NCBI GenBank assembly: GCA_021828925.1
Contig: JAJZCT010000038.1
Location: 1-12,279, forward strand
Direction: 5' to 3'
DNA length: 12,279 nucleotides
DNA from: Planctomycetota bacterium
GTDB lineage: Bacteria > Planctomycetota > Phycisphaerae > WQYP01
Shown here in pieces: positions 1-5,992 of this stretch. Both the position numbers and the translations under genes were made by a program. The notes beneath the pieces were generated by a model. That model saw only the letters and a program-made list of their open reading frames with translations, was not told the origin of the DNA and ran no database searches. The stretch's first letter is position 1. Each line of letters begins with the position of its first letter.

Positions 1-193
1 CCCGTATGCGCGGCGGAGGATCGAGCCGACTCTTAATGATGAGTCTGCGAGATCCGACAACAAAGCAGAGGGGGCATTTCAGGCCCACCCCGCGGGGCGG
101 TGTGCTTTTTGGCCCCCCTGCGGCGCGGCTCCTCGGAGTACCATCCGTGTCAGGTACGCCATCGTCGCCGTTTCTTGATGGTGGCCAAAAATC

Positions 194-231
194 ACGCCGT
201 CGCAACCCGGCGATTACTCGGACAGGCTCCT
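194..231 (-). repeat. 38-bp dispersed repeat, copy 1 (inverted)
   Basis: Read on the minus strand, 231 to 194 matches plus-strand 8689-8726 at 37 of 38 positions; the shared start is AGGAGCCTGTCCGAGTAATC. The two copies are about 8.5 kb apart in opposite orientation and neither lies in a gene. Similarity stops abruptly on both sides. This is what a terminal repeat of a mobile element or a dispersed intergenic repeat would look like. I cannot say which, because no transposase is visible next to either copy. Confidence 0.75.
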
Positions 232-436
232 AGCAGCATTATTTCCCGTAACCGCGGCATAATTGGCATGCAGCACGCCAGGTCAGATTGCGGATAGTTC
301 CCCCCGGCGCGGTATTCCACAACCAAGCGTGATGCGCGTCATTAGCCCAATGCAGCAGCGTTGAAATCGGGATGCGGTCTAATTGCACGATGTATTGCCC
401 GGCGGCACGATCGGCTTGATTCTACCCGATAGCATA

Positions 437-467
437 TTGCGATTCGGAATTCTTTTGTTACTATCAT
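437..467 (+). promoter_or_regulatory. Possible sigma-70-type promoter of the dcd operon
   Basis: TTGCGA at 437-442 and TATCAT at 462-467 resemble -35 and -10 boxes, with a 19-nt spacer that is longer than the usual 17. They lie 33 nt upstream of the ATG at 500, a suitable distance for a short leader. The match is weak and rests on sequence alone. Confidence 0.25.
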
Positions 468-499
468 AAATGTGATTGTGTACTCGTAAGGAGACGAAC

Positions 500-781
500 A
501 TGAGCGTTGTAGAAAGCGGAGCTGTCCATTGGTTACGTTGCCAGCTTAATCAAGGGATGTTCAGTGACGAGGTCGCCGTAACCTATCCTGTGGAAGGTCG
601 TACAGTTTGCTCGGTTTTTGTTCCGCGTTCCGACGTCCGCGGCAAGCCGGAAGCAAATGGCATCGGTACCGTGCGGGTAAATGTCCTTCGATTGGATGGC
701 AAGCGATTGGCGGCGGTTTTACCGACGAGCGATCGGGCTATGGTTGCGGTTCAGGAAAGCGACCTCTCGGAGGATTCATGA
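500..781 (+). CDS. Unrecognised 93-aa protein, translationally coupled to dcd
   Basis: I do not recognise this small soluble protein. The ATG at 500 is chosen over a GTG at 476 because a strong AAGGAG (488-493) lies six nt before it. The protein has no signal peptide, membrane segment or cysteine motif. It reads as a small beta-rich domain with alternating hydrophobic residues (VAVTYPVEGR near residues 28-37, SVFVPRSDV near 41-49, MVAVQESDL near the end) and an acidic tail. Its stop overlaps the dcd start as ATGA (778-781), so the two are probably made together by translational coupling. This arrangement suggests either a partner of nucleotide metabolism or simply a conserved small gene in the same transcript. 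The coding status is well supported by ribosome binding site and coupling; the function is unknown. Confidence 0.75.
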   Translation: MSVVESGAVHWLRCQLNQGMFSDEVAVTYPVEGRTVCSVFVPRSDVRGKPEANGIGTVRVNVLRLDGKRLAAVLPTSDRAMVAVQESDLSEDS

Positions 782-1371
782 TCCTCTCAAATGGTGAAAT
801 ACAGGCAGCGCTTAAGGCCGGTCGATTGGTAATCGACCCCGTGCCAAAGCCCGATTTTCCTGACAATGCGGGCAACTGCCCCTACGCTACTTCCGCTGTG
901 GATCTCCGCCTGGGCAATGAAATATCTTATTTCAAGGAAGGATTACCTTTTGACATCAATTTGAAAAATGGGGCGTTTGCCAACTTGTTCGGCCCAAACT
1001 CTATATCCCAGACAATTACCGCCGAACAGCCTTTCGTGTTGCGCCCGAACCGTCTGGTTCTTGGCAAAACGATGGAGCGCGTGGAGTTGCCACTGTTGCC
1101 GGATGGAAGATCGTTGGCCGCGCGAGTCGAAGGTAAAAGCTCATACGCCCGTTGTGGCCTCTTGGTGCATTTTACCGCGCCGACAATCCACGCCGGCTTT
1201 GTCGGCACCATAACCCTGGAACTAATAAATCTTGGACCCTGCAATATTTCTCTCTACCCTGACACCCCTATATGCCAGCTTATTTTCGAAACGGTTGCGG
1301 GTTCTCCGTTTCGTAATAATAGCCAGTTCCAAAATCAACAAAATCCCGGAGGCATGAGCCAGGCCCGATGA
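778..1371 (+). CDS. dcd: dCTP deaminase (dCTP deaminase / dUTPase superfamily)
   Basis: This 197-aa protein is the usual length for Dcd, which deaminates dCTP to dUTP for thymidylate synthesis in the cytosol; some members also hydrolyse dUTP to dUMP. Diagnostic segments are VDLRLG (41-46), the active-site stretch GKSSYAR (119-125), HFTAPTIHAGF (131-141), LELIN with the expected catalytic Glu at about 149, and a C-terminal NQQNPGG tail (187 onward) like the nucleotide-closing tail of Dcd proteins. The segment TIHAGF replaces the IDPGW of E. coli Dcd, so I cannot say whether it is mono- or bifunctional. A GGAGGA (769-774) precedes the ATG closely, and the start overlaps the stop of the upstream 93-aa gene. 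An earlier open frame from 607 is not used, as it would overlap that gene out of frame. Confidence 0.92.
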   Translation: MILSNGEIQAALKAGRLVIDPVPKPDFPDNAGNCPYATSAVDLRLGNEISYFKEGLPFDINLKNGAFANLFGPNSISQTITAEQPFVLRPNRLVLGKTMERVELPLLPDGRSLAARVEGKSSYARCGLLVHFTAPTIHAGFVGTITLELINLGPCNISLYPDTPICQLIFETVAGSPFRNNSQFQNQQNPGGMSQAR

Positions 1372-1526
1372 ATACGGTAGAGCCGACCAGTGGCGGTGGA
1401 AATAGTCCTGCCGTTATCGTGGGTTTCCGCCTGTATGGCACAACCGCGATTTTGCCTATCTGTAGCCGTTGGGGTTGGCTTGGAACCAGCGCCAGGCGGA
1501 ATCAACAATCTGATTCAGATCGGTGA
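1368..1526 (+). CDS. Possible 52-aa ORF coupled to dcd, antisense to the galE end
   Basis: An ATG at 1368 overlaps the dcd stop as ATGA (1368-1371), the same junction type as the preceding gene pair. The frame runs 52 codons to a TGA at 1524-1526. The first 29 codons lie in the dcd-galE gap (MNTVEPTSGGG at the N-terminus, then a hydrophobic stretch VIVGFRLYGTTAILPI). The rest is antisense to the last codons of galE. AGG at 1361-1363 is the only ribosome binding signal. It could be a real small gene, the truncated head of a lost third operon gene, or chance. I recognise no family. Confidence 0.22.
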   Translation: MNTVEPTSGGGNSPAVIVGFRLYGTTAILPICSRWGWLGTSARRNQQSDSDR

Positions 1527-2439
1527 TTTTTGCTTTCCAGGAAAAATCTTTGGCCATGCGATCCGGTGAGGCAAAAAGTGCCGGGGGGTCGCCGGGGCGG
1601 CGGGCGGTTTCACGGGTGGGTATTGTTTTGCCGGTAACTTTGCGGCAAGCTTCGATAATTTCCCGCACGCTGTATCCGCGCCCGACACCGAGGTTATAAA
1701 ACAAACCGCGGCCCGGCTGCAGATTCTCCAGCAGCACCAGATGAGCATCAACAAGATCCCACACATGAATATAATCACGAATACATGTGCCGTCGGCCGT
1801 GGGGTAATCATTGCCGAATATATCCACCGCCGGGCGCTGCCCCAGAGCCACTTGCAGCACGATGGGAATTAAATGCGTTTCCGGGCGGTGATCTTCTCCG
1901 ATGCTGCCATCAAGTGCTGATCCGGCTACATTGAAATAGCGCGGAGCGGCGAAGGCCAGGCCCTCGGCATGCGCGGTATCTTTGAGGATATGCTCAACCA
2001 TCAATTTGCTCTGGCCATAGGGGCTGATGGGGTTTTGCGGTAAATCTTCGGTAATGGGGACACGCTGCGGTTCGCCGTAGGTGGCGCAGGTGCTGGAAAA
2101 CACCAGTTTTTTAACCCCGGCCAGGTTCATGGCATCCAACATACTGATGGTGTTGGAAACATTGTTGCGGTAATATTTTCGCGGATCCTGCACACTTTCG
2201 CCCACGTATGCGCTGGCCGCAAAGTGCATAACCGCTTCAATTTTATGGGCTTGAAATACGGCCGCCAGGGCCGCCGTATGAGCGCAGTCCAGCACCACCA
2301 GCCGCGCCTTGCTATTGACCGCGGCACGGTGGCCCATGGTCAGGTTATCAATGGCTATCACCGTGTGGCCGCGTTCAATTAAAAGTTTCACCGCATGGGA
2401 GCCGATGTATCCTGCCCCACCAATAACCGCAATATTCAT
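1456..2439 (-). CDS. galE: UDP-glucose 4-epimerase
   Basis: GalE interconverts UDP-glucose and UDP-galactose using tightly bound NAD, in the Leloir pathway and in the supply of galactose for surface polysaccharides. The 327-aa protein is a complete extended short-chain dehydrogenase/reductase. The N-terminal NAD-binding motif GGAGYIGSH is at 7-15, the acidic end of strand 2 is IDN (30-32), HFAASAYVGES lies at 72-82, the catalytic Ser/Thr region is SST (115-117), and the catalytic YGQSK has Tyr141 and Lys145. The substrate-domain signatures RYFNVAGS (167-174) and RDYIHVWDL (221-229) are also present. The ATG at 2439 has a GGAAAGG six nt upstream. It is transcribed towards dcd and converges with it; the gene to its right, the tlpA-like gene, is 300 bp away on the same strand. 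Confidence 0.95.
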   Translation of the reverse strand: MNIAVIGGAGYIGSHAVKLLIERGHTVIAIDNLTMGHRAAVNSKARLVVLDCAHTAALAAVFQAHKIEAVMHFAASAYVGESVQDPRKYYRNNVSNTISMLDAMNLAGVKKLVFSSTCATYGEPQRVPITEDLPQNPISPYGQSKLMVEHILKDTAHAEGLAFAAPRYFNVAGSALDGSIGEDHRPETHLIPIVLQVALGQRPAVDIFGNDYPTADGTCIRDYIHVWDLVDAHLVLLENLQPGRGLFYNLGVGRGYSVREIIEACRKVTGKTIPTRETARRPGDPPALFASPDRMAKDFSWKAKITDLNQIVDSAWRWFQANPNGYR

Positions 2440-2739
2440 AAACTACCTTTCCGTTACAACCAAAATCGAACAGTAGCGTAATAGTGAATGCCGACGATGT
2501 AAAATGCGTCCCGCGGTATATCCCCGCAGGGCGTAAATCGGCTGCGGCGTTGCCCGCCGGCGCGGGCTTAGGAACCGGCACCCCAAATCACCTCCCAATT
2601 CGGCTTGCAAGCCAGTGCGCCACCGCCGGCAAAGCCAGCGGCTTTCTGAGAGGGCAAGCCGGATGTTGGGAAAGCTATTGGTGATCCGTTCCTTAATGCC
2701 GGCTGGTGGATGCTTTTGCGCCACCCAATACCGCGTCTA
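2440..2739. other. Hairpin-rich spacer between galE and the tlpA-like gene
   Basis: No gene can be supported here; the open frames are unconvincing. The spacer holds several perfect inverted repeats: GCCCGC/GCGGGC (2552-2557 and 2562-2567, loop CGGC), an outer stem CGGCTTGC/GCAAGCCG (2601-2608 and 2654-2661), and an inner hairpin AAAGCC-AGC-GGCTTT (2631-2645). None is followed by a clear T-run on the minus strand, so they are not typical intrinsic terminators. They could be a structured transcript end of the tlpA-like gene or a leader of galE. Confidence 0.5.
2625..2645 (+). repeat. Hairpin motif shared with 8719-8739
   Basis: This 21-nt segment begins GCCGGC and ends GCGGCTTT, and matches 8719-8739 at 18 of 21 positions. 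In both places it is intergenic and part of a stable inverted repeat. It may be a small palindromic repeat of the genome, or two independently evolved GC hairpins. Confidence 0.35.
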
Positions 2740-3927
2740 TTATTTTAACAAAGGCTGAATATCCGCAGTCAGCTTGGCGGCGAGATTCGGCGAATACCCT
2801 ACCACAATGTGCCGCAGGACTCCCTGCCGATCAATGACAAATTGCGTGGGGATACCGCTGATGCCGAAATTGGCAGCCATCGGACTCCAGCCCGGATGCT
2901 GTGCATCAAACAATTGCGGCCAAGCCATCTTGGGATGGGATTTCAGATACGCTTTCAACGCTTTAACGCTGTTATCATTGGATACGCTTACAATATCCAG
3001 GCCTTTGGCATGATACTTTTTGTACAGGCTTTCCACATGCGGCAGGCTGGCGCGGCACGGCCCGCACCAGGTCGCCCAGAAATCCACCAGAACCACTTTG
3101 CCTTTCCATTGCGCAGAGTTAAACGGCTTGCCATCCACTTGTGTGCCATTGATGACAATGGGTTTGTTTTTCAAGCTTGCAAGTTTGTCTTGCATGGCAT
3201 TTTGCGTTTCTTCCTGCTTTTGCAGGGCCAAGGCGTAGGGACCTTTTAATTCAGTGGCGACGATTTTTTTAATGCGAGCCCCAATGGCAGGCGACACCGG
3301 TCCGGATTGCATGAATCCCAACAGCACGGCCGTCAGGTCGTCATTGGTGGGATCAGCTTTGACCAGTTTTTGAATTTGATCCAGAATCTCGCTCTGTTTT
3401 GCGGTGCTTGTGCCGCTTTGGTGCCACCGCACTTCCAGGTCCGCAAGTTTTGCGGAAAACGCGACGCTGGCATCCTGGCTTTTTTGGCCGGCTACGATGG
3501 CATTTTTGGCGCTTTGGTCACCCAGCAAATCCATCAGGGCCAGTTCATGATATTTTACGTCCCGAATCATCCCGGCGGCTTTCGGGTAAGATTTCATGAA
3601 GGCGTCAAACTGATTAATGATGACCTGCATGTGCGGGAGAATTTTCGGTGCAAGTTTGGCCCGCAGTGTTGGGTCGGCAATGACGTCACCTAAGCCATGA
3701 GTCCCCAGAATATCTTTCAGCTTCATGCTTTGCGCATTCATGGCATCCTGAAGTTTCTGCATGGCTTTTTCCAGCCCTTTTGAGGCCGTGGGGGCTGCCG
3801 GCGCGGTAGGGGCAGCCGCGGCGCGGTGCAAATGCGCTAAATTGCTTAGTGTTAAAAACAATCCGCCAGCCACGGCAACCGCCGCTATGCGGGTCAACCA
3901 CATTTTTTTATTTATCGAAATCACCAC
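2740..3927 (-). CDS. Exported TlpA-like thioredoxin with long helical N-terminal region
   Basis: The C-terminal third is a TlpA/ResA-type thioredoxin fold: VVLVDFWATWCGPC, with the redox WCGPC at about residues 287-291, then VSVSNDN, and the cis-proline loop GIPTQFVID near 358-366. Such proteins reduce disulphides outside the cytoplasm. The N-terminus has a basic stretch then a hydrophobic segment (about 12-29), an uncleaved anchor or signal peptide, followed by an Ala/Pro linker. Residues about 50-250 are charged and probably mostly helical, and match no domain I know. The stop is at 2740. For the start, a GGAG at 3936-3933 fits a GTG at 3927 (five-nt gap) best; a GTG at 3933 overlaps that signal, and an ATG at 3903 lacks one but still keeps the hydrophobic segment. 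It has its own spacers on both sides, so it may be monocistronic. Confidence 0.88.
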   Translation of the reverse strand: MVISINKKMWLTRIAAVAVAGGLFLTLSNLAHLHRAAAAPTAPAAPTASKGLEKAMQKLQDAMNAQSMKLKDILGTHGLGDVIADPTLRAKLAPKILPHMQVIINQFDAFMKSYPKAAGMIRDVKYHELALMDLLGDQSAKNAIVAGQKSQDASVAFSAKLADLEVRWHQSGTSTAKQSEILDQIQKLVKADPTNDDLTAVLLGFMQSGPVSPAIGARIKKIVATELKGPYALALQKQEETQNAMQDKLASLKNKPIVINGTQVDGKPFNSAQWKGKVVLVDFWATWCGPCRASLPHVESLYKKYHAKGLDIVSVSNDNSVKALKAYLKSHPKMAWPQLFDAQHPGWSPMAANFGISGIPTQFVIDRQGVLRHIVVGYSPNLAAKLTADIQPLLK

Positions 3928-3978
3928 GAACACTCCATTTCTTGCGCTGTGAGAAACTTTTCGGAACGCCCAAAAGCC

Positions 3979-4161
3979 TCACAACTTCACCAACATAAAC
4001 CCCAGAGCCGCTGCCCGCAATCGCTGTGCCTTGGCGTGACAACGCTTCCAGTCCCAGCCGATTGGGTATTGGCCTACACCATTATAGGTTGCCACCGGCA
4101 GCGAGTCTTTTCCATAAATCTCTGGAAAAAGGCATTTTTCCAGATGAGCAATCAACTCCAC
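3979..4161 (-). CDS. Possible 60-aa ORF overlapping the end of the NRAMP gene
   Basis: A minus-strand frame opens with a GTG at 4161, inside the last codons of the NRAMP gene, and runs 60 codons to a TGA at 3981-3979. It fills most of the gap between that gene and the tlpA-like gene. Its reading contains FPEIYGKDS and a basic, Ala-rich C-terminus (KAQRLRAAALGFML). I recognise no family, there is no good ribosome binding site, and the palindrome 4121-4144 lies within it. It may be a coupled small gene, a gene remnant, or chance. Confidence 0.15.
   Translation of the reverse strand: MELIAHLEKCLFPEIYGKDSLPVATYNGVGQYPIGWDWKRCHAKAQRLRAAALGFMLVKL
4121..4144 (-). terminator. Perfect 10-bp inverted repeat after the NRAMP gene
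   Basis: TCTGGAAAAA and TTTTTCCAGA form a perfect stem around a four-base loop, starting eight nt after the NRAMP stop codon. The position suits transcript termination or 3'-end protection. The stem is half A-T and is not followed by a further T-run, so it is not a textbook intrinsic terminator. Confidence 0.4.
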
Positions 4162-5471
4162 AAACCCGCAATTCCGGCATAGACTCCCACGACAGATGTT
4201 AATATTACAATAAATGCCACCAGCCAGGCATAAGGGCCTTTCAGCCGCCAGGGATCCGGCAACGCTTTTCGCGCCAGCAGGAATAGAAAGCCCAGGACAA
4301 TCGGCAGCAGCAAGGCGTTCATCACTTCCACCGCCACGGTCAGCCGCACCAGATTCACGCCGGAAAGCACAATGCCCGCACCCACCAGCAGGCAGGTTAG
4401 ATATACCCCGTAAAACCAAGGCGCTTCAAATGGATGGTGCGCCAAGGACCGCCTGTACCCGGTCACTTCACCTAATCCCCACGCCGCAGTCAGGGATACC
4501 ACGATGGTCGCCACCAGCGCTGCTCCCAGCATGCCCAGGGAAAATACCAGGCGGCCCCACTGGCTTCCCATAATCGGTGTTAAAGCCGTGGCGATTTGCT
4601 GCACGGTATTGAGCGATATATGTGCATGTGTTCTTCCAATACTGGCGGCTGTAAAAATCAAAACCGCGGCCATGATGATCTGCGTTATCGATGCTCCAAT
4701 TGCGGTGTCAAGGCGTGCAGCTTTCAGGTGGGTAATATTCAGACCTTTGTCAATCACAGCGGATTGCTGATAAAAAACCATCCAAGGCATAATGACCGCG
4801 CCGACATTCCCCGCAATTAAAAACAAATAGGTGGAATTGTGAATCGGTTGGCTGCCGATCGCGGTTATCATGGCTGCAGGCGATGGATGCGCCGCCACCG
4901 CCACAGCAATAAAGGCCAGCTCGAAAAGCCCGATAAACAGCGCGATCATCTCCACCTGACGATAACCGCCGGTGCCTACAACCACTACCAGAAAAACAAT
5001 CGTCAGCCCGACACTGATCCAAGGCGCAATTCCAAAAAGCTGCCCCACGCCTTCGATGCCCGCAAATTCGGTCAACAAAGCGCCAAGGCAGGAAACCATT
5101 AAAGTGGAAACCGACAGCCAAGCCCACGCTTTACCAAAAGTGGCGGATATCAGCTCTCCGTGCCCTTTTTGGGTCGCCAATCCCAGACGGACGGTAAGTT
5201 CCTGCACGATGTAAAGAATTGGCACCAGCAAAACTTGCAAAAGCAACAGACTATAGCCGAACTGTGCCCCGCTTTGGGCAGCGGTAATCACGCTTCCGGC
5301 GTCCGTGTCCGCCAGCATGACCACCAGCCCCGGCCCTGCCACCAGCAGCAACATTTTCCATAAAGCCAATCGCCGCCCTGATGGTGCCTGCTGGGGATTT
5401 AATGCCGAATTCTGTGGCTGCGGCGTACCGGCGGAAGGGAACGCAGCGGATTTATCAGATTGTGTGGGCAA
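4152..5471 (-). CDS. NRAMP-family divalent metal transporter, atypical metal site
   Basis: This 439-aa inner-membrane protein has about eleven hydrophobic segments and the NRAMP (SLC11, COG1914-like) layout. Segment 1 reads AGPGLVVMLADTDAGS (45-60), in place of the classical segment ending DPGN. The segment-6 unwound region reads GAVIMPWMVFYQQS (224-237), in place of MPHNLYLHS. Asp57 and Met228 therefore keep two metal ligands, while the Asn ligand becomes Ser60 and the His becomes Trp230. This points to a divergent subgroup that imports Mn, Fe or perhaps Mg; the ion cannot be fixed from sequence. The first about 38 residues are a hydrophilic Gln/Pro/Ala/Ser-rich tail. The start is a TTG at 5471 with AAAGGTG upstream; the first ATG is codon 40 at the edge of segment 1. 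I see no known metal riboswitch upstream. Confidence 0.88.
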   Translation of the reverse strand: MPTQSDKSAAFPSAGTPQPQNSALNPQQAPSGRRLALWKMLLLVAGPGLVVMLADTDAGSVITAAQSGAQFGYSLLLLQVLLVPILYIVQELTVRLGLATQKGHGELISATFGKAWAWLSVSTLMVSCLGALLTEFAGIEGVGQLFGIAPWISVGLTIVFLVVVVGTGGYRQVEMIALFIGLFELAFIAVAVAAHPSPAAMITAIGSQPIHNSTYLFLIAGNVGAVIMPWMVFYQQSAVIDKGLNITHLKAARLDTAIGASITQIIMAAVLIFTAASIGRTHAHISLNTVQQIATALTPIMGSQWGRLVFSLGMLGAALVATIVVSLTAAWGLGEVTGYRRSLAHHPFEAPWFYGVYLTCLLVGAGIVLSGVNLVRLTVAVEVMNALLLPIVLGFLFLLARKALPDPWRLKGPYAWLVAFIVILTSVVGVYAGIAGLWS

Positions 5472-5739
5472 TGTCGCACACCTTTATTTATAAGTTCCAT
5501 GCCATCGCCCGAGAACCGTACCATCTTTATCCAAACCCGGTAAGCAGCTATGAAAACCGGAAGGACAAAATTTACACTACTTGAGACACAGTTTCAACTT
5601 AACACAAAGAGAGGCGGATACCGTTGTTTTATGCTTGCGCTGCAACTCTTTACCATAAATACGTGGGAAAACCTGTCGAAAAATAGCGGTAATGGCCCAC
5701 TGCTCCAAGATAATAATACACGTGCGCGGGCGGATCAAA
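5472..5739. other. Divergent intergenic region
   Basis: This A/T-richer stretch separates the minus-strand NRAMP gene from the plus-strand genes and must hold promoters for both. I see no clear -35/-10 pair and no known riboswitch fold. Two open frames of more than 60 codons (5550-5759 plus, 5577-5768 minus) have no ribosome binding site and no recognisable protein. Confidence 0.4.
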
Positions 5740-5947
5740 ATGGAAATATACTTTTGTAATCGCTGCAACTATTGGCCTCTTGGCGTGTTTAATAAGTTGC
5801 CGCGCCGGGTTGGGATGCCGCGGTTTGCGGCTGGGAATTGACGCCGCATGGGGTACCGTCAGGCCGACGGAAACCGCTGAAAAGCTTTCAATCGGATTTT
5901 ATCGGCCCTACAGTGTCGTCGGTGCGGACGGTAATTGGCACCGGTGA
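5740..5947 (+). pseudogene. Small lipoprotein-like ORF with a one-base shift after the start
   Basis: The frame 5741-5947 is open for 68 sense codons and ends in TGA (5945-5947). It begins KYTFVIAATIGLLACLISC, a basic-hydrophobic signal ending in a plausible lipobox (LISC), then a short mature part ending GADGNWHR. It has no ATG, GTG or TTG before codon 14. One base out of frame, an ATG at 5740 sits six nt behind a GGCGGA (5729-5734). Removing one G from ATGGAAA would give a start MKYTFVIAA, about 68 aa in all. It is therefore either a frameshifted pseudogene, a sequencing error, or a chance frame. The next gene begins 45 nt downstream, so the two could share a transcript. I recognise no family for the mature part. 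Confidence 0.4.
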
Positions 5948-5992
5948 CCGATGGATTTTGACCTGTTAAGAGTGTCTCAGGAGAAGGCAAGT

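Larger units (their letters stand above)
1..499. other. Leader region without a convincing gene
   Basis: No frame here shows a recognisable protein. The region holds one copy of the 38-bp repeat (194-231, minus orientation) and, just before the first gene, a weak promoter-like pair and a good ribosome binding site. On the minus strand a frame without ATG stays open for 60 codons from 421 to 239, between a TAG at 424-422 and a TAA at 241-239. Its reading is rich in Trp and His, I recognise no family, and a run of this length can occur by chance. The stretch from 1 to 193 lies beyond the inner end of the repeat copy and could be mobile-element-related sequence, but no transposase can be read from it. 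Confidence 0.5.

Noticed and set aside
1..193. Transposase fragment next to repeat copy 1
   Set aside because: All frames read on the minus strand beyond the repeat are short and show no DDE or other transposase motif.
607..777. Longer dcd start at 607
   Set aside because: It overlaps the 93-aa gene out of frame and adds residues unlike any Dcd protein; the ATG at 778 has a ribosome binding site and the family N-terminus.
5472..5600. Mn- or Mg-sensing riboswitch upstream of the NRAMP gene
   Set aside because: I looked for the conserved loops of the yybP-ykoY class on the minus strand and did not find them; the M-box was not visible either.
5550..5759. 69-aa plus-strand frame starting MKTGRTKFTLLE
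   Set aside because: The FTLLE recalls a prepilin cleavage site, but the hydrophobic helix that must follow is missing and there is no ribosome binding site.
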